DNA from: ZC4RG42 sp003242425
Lineage (GTDB): Bacteria > Pseudomonadota > Gammaproteobacteria > Burkholderiales > SG8-39
Assembly: GCA_937907425.1 (NCBI GenBank)
Contig: CALCIE010000075.1
Coordinates: forward strand, 56,623-120,622
Length of the DNA: 64,000 nucleotides
Direction of reading: 5' to 3'
Positions 20,983-29,526 of this stretch are shown here, one piece after another; the first letter of the stretch is position 1; every line of letters starts with the position of its first letter. Under the pieces are notes generated by a model. The model saw only the letters and a list, made by a program, of their open reading frames with translations, was not told where the DNA came from and made no database searches. The translations under genes and the position numbers were made by a program.

Positions 20983-22041
20983 TCAAGGCGAAGGCGCATC
21001 GCGCAGGCGCGTGACGGCGGCCGCGCGCAAGACCTGCCACAGCGCGTGCCCGTTGCGGTTGAGGTTGTAGACCTGCACGGGCAACAGATGCCGGGCCGGG
21101 TCCAGCCAGACCTCGGTGATGTCGCCGTCCAGGTTCTGGCGTTTGACGTGGTAGGCGACGACGGTCTCCTCCCCGGCTTCGACCGCGTCCGCGCCCATGT
21201 TCATGAACAGCATCTGCTCGACCCTGCGGGTGGTGGCGATGTGCATGATCACACCCGGGGGCAGCGGCTGGTGGAACTGCAACTGATGCACGGCGGAAAG
21301 CGGGTCCTGCGTGCCGGGTTGCAGCGGTACTTCGGTACGGCGGCCGCGCCGTTCGAGACGCAGCGTGCCCGCCTCCCAGTCGAACACCGCCTGTTCTTCG
21401 CGCCCGCCTTCACGCACGCTGTAGCGCTCGGGCACGAAACCGGCAGGGCCCAAGCGCCCCTCCGAACGCTGCACATAGCCGCCTCTGAACAGCGATGCCA
21501 GGCCGACCGGCTCGGCCGTGGAGGTGACAGCGTAGCGATCGCCCTCCAGTTCCCAGGTTTGGACAATCTCGCCCACCAGCGTGCGCGCTTCGCCGTAATA
21601 GACATCGAACACCAGTCTGGCCGCGCGCAGCGGATATTCCGGCAACGACGGTGCGACGGTCGTTTCGCGCTGCATCTCCCGCTCGACCGGTTCGGCGTCA
21701 GATGGCGGCGCGGCCTCCGTCACCTCGACATCGGGCGGGGGCGGCGACTCCACCGTTTCGAGATCGCGCTCCACCGATGGCGCCGCCGCGGGCGGGGAGT
21801 TCTTTTCGACGCGGGGCCTGGGTTTCGCACGCGGCGCGGGCGTTTGGGGTGCTTGGCGTACGACGGGCTGCGGCAAGCGGACCAGCTCGAGCTCGAGCGG
21901 CTGCAGCGATTCTTTCCGCTCGCGCGAGAAATCGAAGGGCGGCGTGCCGAATATCGCCAGGGCATGCAGCGCCAGGGAAAGCGCCATGGCGAGATAAAGC
22001 GCGCGCATTCGCAATGCGTCCGGTTTGCGCACCTTCGACAT
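20983..22041 (-). CDS. DUF3108 domain protein with membrane anchor and proline-rich linker
   Basis: Function unknown. The product has a hydrophobic N-terminal segment (about residues 12-30), a long Pro/Glu/Ala-rich linker, and a C-terminal DUF3108-like beta-rich domain (about 175-350, including LVFDVYYGEARTLVGEI and VWLDPARHLLPVQV). It is probably anchored in the inner membrane with its beta domain in the periplasm, like envelope-biogenesis adaptors. The ATG at 22039-22041 has AGG 5 bases upstream; an ATG six codons earlier is possible. The 3' end abuts hemB tail to tail. Confidence 0.8.
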   Translation of the reverse strand: MSKVRKPDALRMRALYLAMALSLALHALAIFGTPPFDFSRERKESLQPLELELVRLPQPVVRQAPQTPAPRAKPRPRVEKNSPPAAAPSVERDLETVESPPPPDVEVTEAAPPSDAEPVEREMQRETTVAPSLPEYPLRAARLVFDVYYGEARTLVGEIVQTWELEGDRYAVTSTAEPVGLASLFRGGYVQRSEGRLGPAGFVPERYSVREGGREEQAVFDWEAGTLRLERRGRRTEVPLQPGTQDPLSAVHQLQFHQPLPPGVIMHIATTRRVEQMLFMNMGADAVEAGEETVVAYHVKRQNLDGDITEVWLDPARHLLPVQVYNLNRNGHALWQVLRAAAVTRLRDAPSP

Positions 22042-22138
22042 GAATACCTGATGCGGCATTAAAAAATCGTTATGGCGGCTCGGGCGAATCGCCGGTTCGC
22101 GTGCGCTACCATGCGCGCTCGCTCTAGCACGACACGCA

Positions 22139-23128
22139 ATGCTATACGTCGACCATGGAGCCGGCGGCCCGGCCAGCGTGATGCGCGTAGTCGAAGGACC
22201 GCTGCCCGCGCTCAAACCCGGCCACGTCCTGATCGAAGTCCATTACGCCGGCGTCAACCGTCCCGAGCTCTATCAACGGGCCGGACTCTATCCGCCGCCG
22301 CCGGGCGCTTCGCCCGTCCTCGGCCTGGAAGTCTCCGGGCGCATCGTCGCCTGCGCGGACGATGTCACGCAATGGCAGGTGGGCGACTTCGTGTGCGCGC
22401 TCACCCCCGGCGGCGGTTACGCGGAATACTGCGCGGTGCCGGCCGGGCATTGTCTGCCGATCCCGCGCGGCTTGTCGCTGCTCGAAGCGGCGTCGCTGCC
22501 GGAAACCTATTTCACCGTCTGGGCCAATGTCTTCGATTGCGCCCGCCTGCAGCCGGGCGAACACTTTCTGGTGCATGGCGGCTCCAGCGGCATCGGCGTG
22601 GCGGCCATCCAGCTCGCCAAGCTGCACGGCGCCACGGTCTACACCACCGTCGGCAATGCCCGCAAAGCGGCGGCGTGCCGAGAATTGGGCGCCGATTTCG
22701 TCTACGACTACCGGGCCGAGGACTGGTATAAGGCCGTCCGGCAAGCGACCGACAAGCGCGGCGTCGACGTGATCCTCGACATGGTGGGCGGCGACTACTT
22801 CATGAAGAACGTGCGCTCGCTCGCCGTCGACGGCCGGCTGCTGCTCATCGCTTTCATCCAGGGCAGCAAGATCCCGGACTTTGACGCCATGTACGTGATG
22901 ATCCGGCGCCTGACCATCACCGGCTCCACCATGCGCGGACGCAATGTGGAACAGAAAGCGGCGATCGCCGAGGCGCTGCGGCGCAACGTCTGGCCGCTGT
23001 TCGAGGCGGGCAAGCTGCGCACCCTCATCCACGAGGTGTTTCCGCTGCGGGAAGTGGTTGCGGCGCACGAACTGATGGAATCCTCCGCGCACATCGGCAA
23101 GATCGTGCTCGAAGTGCGCCGGTCCTGA
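22139..23128 (+). CDS. NAD(P)H quinone oxidoreductase, PIG3/zeta-crystallin type
   Basis: Medium-chain dehydrogenase/reductase family protein of 329 residues without catalytic zinc ligands. The N-terminal GroES-like domain includes EVHYAGVNRPELYQRAGLYP, where the NRPE motif is typical of the PIG3 quinone oxidoreductase subfamily. The nucleotide-binding site is HGGSSGIGVAAIQLAK. Likely reaction is one- or two-electron reduction of quinones or other electrophiles with NADPH. It stands alone on the plus strand and the substrate cannot be told from context. Confidence 0.88.
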   Translation: MLYVDHGAGGPASVMRVVEGPLPALKPGHVLIEVHYAGVNRPELYQRAGLYPPPPGASPVLGLEVSGRIVACADDVTQWQVGDFVCALTPGGGYAEYCAVPAGHCLPIPRGLSLLEAASLPETYFTVWANVFDCARLQPGEHFLVHGGSSGIGVAAIQLAKLHGATVYTTVGNARKAAACRELGADFVYDYRAEDWYKAVRQATDKRGVDVILDMVGGDYFMKNVRSLAVDGRLLLIAFIQGSKIPDFDAMYVMIRRLTITGSTMRGRNVEQKAAIAEALRRNVWPLFEAGKLRTLIHEVFPLREVVAAHELMESSAHIGKIVLEVRRS

Positions 23129-23167
23129 TCGGGTCGGCGCATCTACGGACGCGCGCTCCTCGTCCCG

Positions 23168-23611
23168 TCAGCGCCCGCGAGCGCCAGTGACGGGCTTGAA
23201 CTCGCGCACCTGTTTGTGGGGCGGATAGCAGATGCCGATGATGTCGGCGCAACCCTGCGACGTGACGACCAGTTGCCCGCGCTCGGCATGGCCGCTCACG
23301 GGAATACGGATGCTGAGCTCGCCGCTATAGATTTCCGTCCTGCCGAAAAAGGGGTCCTCCTTGACCTGCCCGGGCGGAAACGACGCTTCGCCCAGCCGCA
23401 GCGTCCCGGGCTGCACCTCGAACGCGAACTTGTCGCGGTACATGTAATAGCCCTCGGCGATGCGGTAGCGCACTTCCAGGACATCCGGCGCCGCCATGCG
23501 CACGCTCAACCGGAAAGCCCGGTCGGGTTCGAGCGGCTCCTGCTCCTGCGCCTGCGCGCCGGCAGCCAGCACACACAGCAAAACGACCCATCGCCAAAGC
23601 CGCGTTCGCAT
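23168..23611 (-). CDS. Orphan DsbD alpha-domain (thiol:disulfide interchange) protein
   Basis: Secreted 147-residue protein corresponding only to the N-terminal alpha domain of DsbD. It has a signal peptide (about 1-21), an immunoglobulin-like fold and two cysteines, C121 and C128, in SQGCADIIGICYPPHK, matching the redox pair of DsbD alpha with one extra residue between them. The membrane and C-terminal thioredoxin domains of full-length DsbD are missing, and only 39 bases separate its stop from the opposite gene. It follows cutA, the usual dsbD neighbour. It either works with a separate membrane partner or is a remnant. Confidence 0.8.
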   Translation of the reverse strand: MRTRLWRWVVLLCVLAAGAQAQEQEPLEPDRAFRLSVRMAAPDVLEVRYRIAEGYYMYRDKFAFEVQPGTLRLGEASFPPGQVKEDPFFGRTEIYSGELSIRIPVSGHAERGQLVVTSQGCADIIGICYPPHKQVREFKPVTGARGR

Positions 23612-23621
23612 CGGCGCTCCT

Positions 23622-23951
23622 TCAATTCTCGGCGCGCGTCTCGGCCACGACCCAGTCGAGATAGGCCGCGAGACCGCGCTCGATCGGCAGCGCGATGAGT
23701 TCCGGCACCTCGTAGGGATGCAGCTCGCGCACGATGCGCTCGACGAGGGCGTAGCGGTCGGCGGCGGTCTTGATGAGCACCGGCACTTCCTCGCTTTGCT
23801 CCACCGCGCCTTTCCAGCGGTATACGGACATGCACGGCGCCATGATGTTCACGCAAGCCGCGGCCTGACGCTGCACCAGCGCGGCGGCGAGCGTCTCGGC
23901 GGTGGCGCGGTCGGGCAGATTGGAAATCACCAGCAATGTGGACGGCGTCAT
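23622..23951 (-). CDS. cutA: Divalent-cation tolerance protein CutA
   Basis: Small trimeric PII-like protein of 109 residues, implicated in divalent metal tolerance and possibly signalling. The family signature is visible in ACVNIMAPCMSVYRWKG, EVPVLIKT and the C-terminal HPYEVPELIALPIERG. It overlaps the upstream epimerase-like gene by 4 bases and is followed 10 bases later by the DsbD alpha-domain gene. This is the cutA-dsbD arrangement known from enterobacteria, with a shortened dsbD. Confidence 0.95.
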   Translation of the reverse strand: MTPSTLLVISNLPDRATAETLAAALVQRQAAACVNIMAPCMSVYRWKGAVEQSEEVPVLIKTAADRYALVERIVRELHPYEVPELIALPIERGLAAYLDWVVAETRAEN

Positions 23952-24814
23952 CTTGTCCCCTCGATGGCAACGGGCACGCCCTCGCGTACCGTGGGATAGC
24001 GCAGACGGAAACCGAGTTCGCGCTTCAAACGGGCATTCGACAGGCGCCGCGATTCCGACATGAACGACAGCAGCGCCGGCGGAATCACGTCCGCCGCCTC
24101 AGCGCGAGAAACCCGCGGCGGGCGCGGCAGGCCGTGGCGGTCGGCGACGAAGTCGAACCACTCGCCCATCTTCATTTCCGTGTCGTCGCTGACATTGTAG
24201 AGCCCGCCCTCGGGCGCGCGCTCGAGGGCGGCGAGCAGCGCGGCGGCAAGGTCCTCGGCATGGATATGGTTGGTATAGACATCGTCCTCCTCGCGCAACA
24301 CCGGAATGCCCTGGCGCAGCCGCGCGAGCGGCAGACGGTCGGCGGCATAGATTCCCGGTACCCGCAGGATCACCGTGCCCGGCTGCCACGCCCGCAACAC
24401 GCGTTCGGCATCGAGCCGACGCCGGGCACGCGCGCTTTGCGGATTCGGCGCACGCGTTTCGTCCACCCGCGCGCCGCCGCAATCGCCGTAGACGCCGCTG
24501 GTGCTGATATACACCACCCTGCGTGGTAACATGCCCTTGGCCGTCAGGACGGCAACGAGACCGCGCGTGCGCCGGTCCTCGTCGCCGCCATCGTCGGGCG
24601 GTGCCAGATGCAGCAGATGATGCACCGGCCCTGCGAGTTGCGACAGCGTCGCCGGCCGGTCGAGGTCGGCCACGAACGTGTCGATCCCGCGCGCACGCAA
24701 GGCCGCGGCATCGTCCGGGTCGCGTACCAGCGCGGTAACGGCGTAACGCGCCTTCAGCCGCGGCAACGCGCGGCGCGCGATGTCGCCGCAACCCACGATC
24801 AGCAATCGTTCCAT
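23948..24814 (-). CDS. NAD-dependent epimerase/dehydratase-like protein (YeeZ type)
   Basis: Extended short-chain dehydrogenase fold protein of 288 residues. The N-terminal nucleotide-binding motif is VGCGDIARR, a variant of GxGxxG, and the active-site region has the Ser/Thr STSGVYGDCGG. It lacks a clear YxxxK pair at the usual spacing, so catalysis cannot be assumed. The family (YeeZ-like) has no firm substrate. It is the first gene of the three-gene minus-strand unit with cutA and the DsbD alpha gene. Confidence 0.8.
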   Translation of the reverse strand: MERLLIVGCGDIARRALPRLKARYAVTALVRDPDDAAALRARGIDTFVADLDRPATLSQLAGPVHHLLHLAPPDDGGDEDRRTRGLVAVLTAKGMLPRRVVYISTSGVYGDCGGARVDETRAPNPQSARARRRLDAERVLRAWQPGTVILRVPGIYAADRLPLARLRQGIPVLREEDDVYTNHIHAEDLAAALLAALERAPEGGLYNVSDDTEMKMGEWFDFVADRHGLPRPPRVSRAEAADVIPPALLSFMSESRRLSNARLKRELGFRLRYPTVREGVPVAIEGTR

Positions 24815-24868
24815 TTCGCAATTCTAGGCAATGCGGCGGCATCCGGCCGCCCGCGCCCACACTACAAG

Positions 24869-25909
24869 ATGAGCTATCGCGTCACGATCCAGCCCAGCGG
24901 CAACAGCTTCACGGTCGAGGAAGACGAAACCGTCCTGCACGCCGCGCTCGACGACGGTTTCCATCTGCCCTACGGCTGCCGCAACGGCGCCTGCGGTTCC
25001 TGCAAGGGCAAGATTCTCGCCGGCGAGGTCGAATACGGCACCTACCAGAACAGCGCGCTCTCCGACGAGGAACGGGCAGCCGGCTTCGCGCTCTTCTGCG
25101 TCGCCCGTCCGCGCAGCGATCTGGTGATCGAATGCCGCGAAATCGGGGCGGTGAAGGATATCCCGGTCCGCAAGCTGCCCTGCCGGGTACAGAAGATCGA
25201 CCGGATAACCGACGACGTCATCGTCCTGCATCTCGCCCTGCCCGCGAACGAGCGGCTGCAGTTCCTGCCCGGCCAGTACATCGAGTTCATCCTCAGGGAC
25301 GGCTCGCGCAGGAGCTTCTCCATGGCCAACGCACCGCACGACGACGCCACCCTGGAGCTGCACATCCGTCACGTGCCGGGCGGCAGTTTCACCGACTACG
25401 TCTTCAACACCATGAAGGAACGCGAGATCCTGCGCTTCGAAGGGCCGCTGGGTTCCTTCTTCCTACGCGAGGACAGCGACAAGCCGGTGATCTTCGTCGC
25501 CAGCGGCACGGGCTTCGCGCCCATCAAGTCGATTCTCGAAGCGGCGTTCAGAGAAGGCGTACAGCGCGACATGGTGCTGTACTGGGGCGGCCGCCGGCCC
25601 AAGGATCTCTACATGGCGGCGCTGGCCGAGCAATGGGCCGCGACGCATCCGAACTTCCGCTTCGTGCCGATCGTGTCCGACGCGCTGCCGGAGGACAACT
25701 GGCAGGGCCGCACGGGTTTCGTCCATCGCGCGGTGATGGAAGACCACGCCGACCTCTCCGGCTACCAGGTCTACGCCTGCGGCGCGCCGGTCATGGTCGA
25801 AGCGGCGCGCCACGACTTCCATCACGAGCGCGGCCTGCCGCTGGAGGAGTTCTACGCCGACGCCTTCCTCACCGCCGCCGATCTGGCCAAGGGCCAGCAC
25901 ATCGGCTGA
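24869..25909 (+). CDS. Ferredoxin-NAD(P)H reductase (CDP-6-deoxy-delta-3,4-glucoseen reductase family)
   Basis: 346-residue electron-transfer protein with an N-terminal plant-type [2Fe-2S] ferredoxin domain and a C-terminal FAD/NAD(P)H reductase. Cluster cysteines are in CRNGACGSC (37-45), with a fourth near residue 77 in FALFCVARP. The FAD motif is RRSFSMANAP and the nucleotide site is VASGTGFAPIKS. The name of the family comes from 3,6-dideoxysugar synthesis, but no sugar genes are nearby, so it more likely serves another oxygenase or reductase. The ATG at 24869 gives the canonical N-terminus MSYRVTIQPSG. Confidence 0.9.
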   Translation: MSYRVTIQPSGNSFTVEEDETVLHAALDDGFHLPYGCRNGACGSCKGKILAGEVEYGTYQNSALSDEERAAGFALFCVARPRSDLVIECREIGAVKDIPVRKLPCRVQKIDRITDDVIVLHLALPANERLQFLPGQYIEFILRDGSRRSFSMANAPHDDATLELHIRHVPGGSFTDYVFNTMKEREILRFEGPLGSFFLREDSDKPVIFVASGTGFAPIKSILEAAFREGVQRDMVLYWGGRRPKDLYMAALAEQWAATHPNFRFVPIVSDALPEDNWQGRTGFVHRAVMEDHADLSGYQVYACGAPVMVEAARHDFHHERGLPLEEFYADAFLTAADLAKGQHIG

Positions 25910-25910
25910 T

Positions 25911-26639
25911 TCAGCCGGCGGCGCTCTCGCCGAGATAGGCCGCGCGCACCTTGGGATCGTTGGCGAGCGTCTGCGCCGCGCCCGACAGCGTGATGAGGCC
26001 GCTCTCCATCACATAGGCGCGCGCGGCGAGTTGCAGCGCCAGCTTGGCGTTCTGCTCGACCAGCAGGATGGTCGTGCCGGCCTGGTTGATGGCGTGGATG
26101 ACTTCGAAGATGCGCTGCACGACCATCGGCGCAAGGCCCATGCTCGGCTCGTCGAGCAGCAGCAGTTGCGGACGGCACATCAGCGCGCGGGAGAGCGCGA
26201 GCATCTGCTGCTCGCCGCCGGAGAGCGTGCCCGCGAGCTGTTTGCGCCGTTCCTTCAGGCGCGGGAAGAGCTCGTACATCCGCGCCATGTCCTCGGCGAC
26301 CGCCGGATCGCGCAGCCGGTTGAACGCGCCCATCTCCAGGTTCTCTTCGACGGTGAGCCGTGCGAACACGCCGCGGCCCTCCGGCACCAGCGCCAGGCCG
26401 TGCTTCACCAGCTCGTGCGGCGCCAGACGGGCCAGATCGAGTCCCTGGTAATGCACCGTGCCGCCCGCCCAGGGCAGCATGCGCATCAGGGCCTTCAAGG
26501 TCGTGGTCTTGCCGGCGCCGTTGGCGCCGATGAGCGCGACGAGTTCGCCCCGGTACACCTCCAGATCGATGCCTTTCACCGCCTGGATGCCGCCGTAGGC
26601 CACGCGCAGGCCCTGGACGCGTAGCAGCAATTCGCTCAT
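25911..26639 (-). CDS. livF: Branched-chain amino acid ABC transporter ATPase LivF
   Basis: Second ATPase of a branched-chain (or related) amino acid importer, 242 residues. It has Walker A GANGAGKTTT, the ABC signature LSGGEQQML, Walker B LLLLDEPSMGLAP and switch His in LLVEQN context. The ATG at 26637-26639 overlaps the livG stop (ATGA). It is the last gene of the unit in transcription order and ends tail to tail with the ferredoxin reductase gene. Confidence 0.95.
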   Translation of the reverse strand: MSELLLRVQGLRVAYGGIQAVKGIDLEVYRGELVALIGANGAGKTTTLKALMRMLPWAGGTVHYQGLDLARLAPHELVKHGLALVPEGRGVFARLTVEENLEMGAFNRLRDPAVAEDMARMYELFPRLKERRKQLAGTLSGGEQQMLALSRALMCRPQLLLLDEPSMGLAPMVVQRIFEVIHAINQAGTTILLVEQNAKLALQLAARAYVMESGLITLSGAAQTLANDPKVRAAYLGESAAG

Positions 26640-27403
26640 GCGATCGTCCCGCCCAGATAGGCTTCGATGACGGCCGGATCGCGCTGCACTTCGGCCGGCG
26701 AGCCTTCGGCGATCTTCCTGCCGTAATCGAGCACCGCGACGCGGTCGCAAAGTCCCATCACCAGCGCCACATCGTGTTCGATCAGGAGCAGGCTGACGCC
26801 GTCGTCGCGGATGCGGCACAGCAGAGCGCGCAGACGCTCACGCTCGGTGGCGTTCATGCCGGCGGCCGGTTCGTCGAGTGCCAGCAGTTTGGGCTCGGTT
26901 GCGAGGGCGCGCGCGATTTCCAGCCGCCGCTGATCGCCGTAGGAGAGATTCTTCGCCAGCTCGTGCTGACGGTCGGCCAGGCCGACGTATTCGAGCAGCG
27001 CATAGGCACGCTCGTGAACGGCACGTTCCTCCGCACGCATGCGGCGCGTGCGGAAGATGGCGCTCAGCACGCCGCTGCGCGTACGCGTGTGGCGGCCGAC
27101 CATCACGTTCTCCAGCGCGCTCATGTTGGCGAACAGCCGGATGTTCTGGAAAGTGCGGGCGATGCCGCGCCTGGCGACTTCGTGCGGCGCATGCGTGGCC
27201 AGCGGCTCGCCGTCGAACACGAACATGCCGCCGTCGGGACGGTAGAGGCCGGTGAGGCAGTTGAAGAAGGTGGTCTTGCCGGCGCCGTTCGGACCGATGA
27301 GGCCGTAGATCTGCCCCCGCGCCATCGACAGCGAGACGTCGGTCAGCGCCTGCAGGCCGCCGAAACGCTTGTCGATGTTGCGGGCTTCCAGCAGCACCGT
27401 CAT
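26636..27403 (-). CDS. livG: Branched-chain amino acid ABC transporter ATPase LivG
   Basis: First ATPase of the importer, 255 residues. Walker A is GPNGAGKTTFFN, the Q-loop region is GIARTFQNIRLF, the signature is LSYGDQRRLEIARAL and Walker B is LLALDEPAAGMN. These are specific LivG features. The ATG at 27401-27403 overlaps livM in ATGA form. The frame is open far upstream, but that region only shadows livM. Confidence 0.95.
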   Translation of the reverse strand: MTVLLEARNIDKRFGGLQALTDVSLSMARGQIYGLIGPNGAGKTTFFNCLTGLYRPDGGMFVFDGEPLATHAPHEVARRGIARTFQNIRLFANMSALENVMVGRHTRTRSGVLSAIFRTRRMRAEERAVHERAYALLEYVGLADRQHELAKNLSYGDQRRLEIARALATEPKLLALDEPAAGMNATERERLRALLCRIRDDGVSLLLIEHDVALVMGLCDRVAVLDYGRKIAEGSPAEVQRDPAVIEAYLGGTIA

Positions 27404-28473
27404 TGCGTCAGCTCCCGCTTGCGCACCTGCGAGGGCCACAGCCCGGCCGGCCGGAACAGCATTACCAGCACCAGCGCCGAGCCGAACAGCAGGGTGCGCA
27501 GCACTTCCGGATCGACGATCTGCTTGCCGAACAGATACTGCTGCGCCGGCATGATGGTGTAGCGCAGGAACTCCGGCAGCGTGGCGAGGATGATGCCGCC
27601 GAGGACGACGCCGGGGATGTTGCCCATGCCGCCCAGCACCACCGCGCACAGCACCACGATCGACTCCATGAGGATGAAGCTCTCGGGGCTGACGAAGGCC
27701 TGGAAGCCCGCGAACAAACCGCCCGCGACGCCGCCGAAGGTGGCGCCCATGGCGAAGGCGAGCAGTTTGACGTTGCGGGTGTTGATGCCCATGGCCTTGG
27801 CAGCGATTTCGTCTTCGCGGATCGCCACCCAGGCGCGGCCGATGCGCGAGTCCTCCAGCCGCATGCAGATGAAGATCGTCAGCAGCGCGCAGACGAGGAA
27901 GAAGTAGTAATGCAGATGCGCGCTGCTCAGCGTGATGCCGAACAGCGTCTGCGACTTCGCGAGCGAGAACTCGCCGAAGGCGAGCGGGTCGATGCGCGAA
28001 ATCCCCTGCGGACCGTTGGTGATGTTGACCGGCGCGTTGAGGTTGTTGAGGAAGATGCGGATGATCTCGCCGAAGCCGAGCGTGACGATGGCGAGATAGT
28101 CGCCGCGCAGCCGCAGCACGGGCGCGCCGAGCAGCACGCCGAAAATCGCCGCCATCACCGCTCCGATGGGCAGCAGCGTCCACGCCGGCAGATGGATATC
28201 GAAATGCGGCGAGGCGAGCAGCGCGTAGCAGTACGCGCCCACGGCGTAGAAGGCGATATAGCCGAGGTCGAGCAGCCCGGCGAAGCCGACCACGATGTTC
28301 AGGCCGAGCGCGAGCATGATGTAGAGCAGCGCGAAGTCCAGCACCCGCACCCACGCGGGGCCGCCCACGCTGCCCGCGACGAACGGCAGGAGCACGAGCG
28401 CCGCCGCCACGAGCAGCAGGCCGGTCCACTTCGCCGCCGGGTGGCGTTTCAGGGCCTCGAACCGGGCGTTCAT
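27400..28473 (-). CDS. livM: Branched-chain amino acid ABC transporter permease LivM
   Basis: Inner-membrane permease of about 357 residues with eight to ten hydrophobic segments. It carries the LivM family signatures NIVVGFAGLLDLGYIAFYAVGA and the cytoplasmic EAA-like loop RAWVAIREDEIAAKAMGIN that contacts the ATPases. It overlaps both livH and livG by 4 bases. The C-terminus ends SQVRKRELTQ. Confidence 0.95.
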   Translation of the reverse strand: MNARFEALKRHPAAKWTGLLLVAAALVLLPFVAGSVGGPAWVRVLDFALLYIMLALGLNIVVGFAGLLDLGYIAFYAVGAYCYALLASPHFDIHLPAWTLLPIGAVMAAIFGVLLGAPVLRLRGDYLAIVTLGFGEIIRIFLNNLNAPVNITNGPQGISRIDPLAFGEFSLAKSQTLFGITLSSAHLHYYFFLVCALLTIFICMRLEDSRIGRAWVAIREDEIAAKAMGINTRNVKLLAFAMGATFGGVAGGLFAGFQAFVSPESFILMESIVVLCAVVLGGMGNIPGVVLGGIILATLPEFLRYTIMPAQQYLFGKQIVDPEVLRTLLFGSALVLVMLFRPAGLWPSQVRKRELTQ

Positions 28474-29411
28474 GCGCGCTCCGCCACCCGCTCGCCCATC
28501 AGGCCCGAGGGCCTGAAGATCAGCACGACGACCAGCACGAAGAAGGCGAACACGTCCTGGTAATGGCTGCCGAGGAACCCGCCGGTGAGGTCGCCGATGT
28601 AGCCCGCGCCGAGGCTTTCGATCAGGCCGAGCAGCAGCCCGCCCAGCATCGCGCCCTGGATGTTGCCGATACCGCCCAGCACCGCGGCGGTGAAGGCTTT
28701 GAGGCCGAGAATGAAGCCCATGTAGTAATGCGCGATGCTGTAGTTGGCAGCCACCATCACCCCCGCCACGCAACCCAGTCCCGAGCCGATGATGAAGGTG
28801 ATGGAAATGATGCGGTTGATGTTCACGCCCATGAGCGCGGCCACGGGCTGGTTCTCCGCTGTCGCGCGCATGGCGCGCCCAAGACGGGTGCGGTTCACCA
28901 TCAGGGTGAGCCCCGCCATCAGCACCGCGGCCAGGGTGACGATCATGATCTGCACGGGCGTGATCGTGGCACCGAAGACGTCGATCGGCGCGTGCGAGAC
29001 CAGCTCCGGAAAGGTGAAGTAGTTGCGGCCCCAGATCATCATCGCCGCCGCCTGCAACACCATGGAAATGCCGATCGCGGTGATGAGCGGCGCCAGGCGC
29101 GGCGCTTTGCGCAGCGGCCGGTAGGCCACGCGCTCGATGGTGAAGCCCAGCGCCATGCACACGGGCGCGGCGCCGGCGATGGCCAGCAGCAGCACCAGCG
29201 CATTCGGTAGATCGGGTGCCGCGTTCTGCAGGGCGACGGCGATGGTGAGCGCCGTCATCGCGCCGATCATGACCACGTCCCCATGGGCGAAATTGATCAG
29301 CCCCAGGATGCCGTAGACCATGGTGTAACCGAGCGCGACCAGCGCATAGACGCTGCCGAGCACGAGGCCGTTGATGATCTGCTGCAGCAGGATGTCGAAC
29401 TGGAAGCTCAT
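28470..29411 (-). CDS. livH: Branched-chain amino acid ABC transporter permease LivH
   Basis: Permease partner of LivM, 313 residues, with the family start ILLQQIINGLVLGSVYALVA. The next segment LGLINFAHGDVVMIGA and the coupling loop RAMRATAENQPVAALMGVN also match LivH. The ATG at 29409-29411 gives the standard N-terminus; the open frame upstream crosses the attenuator hairpin and is non-coding. The gene follows the binding-protein gene after 115 bases that hold a hairpin. Confidence 0.95.
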   Translation of the reverse strand: MSFQFDILLQQIINGLVLGSVYALVALGYTMVYGILGLINFAHGDVVMIGAMTALTIAVALQNAAPDLPNALVLLLAIAGAAPVCMALGFTIERVAYRPLRKAPRLAPLITAIGISMVLQAAAMMIWGRNYFTFPELVSHAPIDVFGATITPVQIMIVTLAAVLMAGLTLMVNRTRLGRAMRATAENQPVAALMGVNINRIISITFIIGSGLGCVAGVMVAANYSIAHYYMGFILGLKAFTAAVLGGIGNIQGAMLGGLLLGLIESLGAGYIGDLTGGFLGSHYQDVFAFFVLVVVLIFRPSGLMGERVAERA

Positions 29412-29480
29412 CGTCTTGTTATCGGCGCGCGCATCGCGCCGTGTCTGTCCGCCCCGGTGCCGGAGCGTGAGGAGTGTATA

Positions 29481-29507
29481 AACAAACGGCACCCGCAGGT
29501 GCCGTTT
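29481..29507 (-). terminator. Hairpin between the binding-protein gene and livH
   Basis: A 10-bp perfect stem (29484-29493 with 29498-29507) and tetraloop, followed on the minus strand by only GTTTAT. The weak U-tract suggests partial termination or mRNA 3'-end protection, giving more binding protein than permease. Confidence 0.7.
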
Positions 29508-29526
29508 GCGCAAGTCCGCGCAGCGC

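Noticed and set aside
23129..23167. Search for remnants of the DsbD membrane domain
   Set aside because: Only 39 bases lie between the stop and the neighbouring gene; nothing codes for hydrophobic segments.
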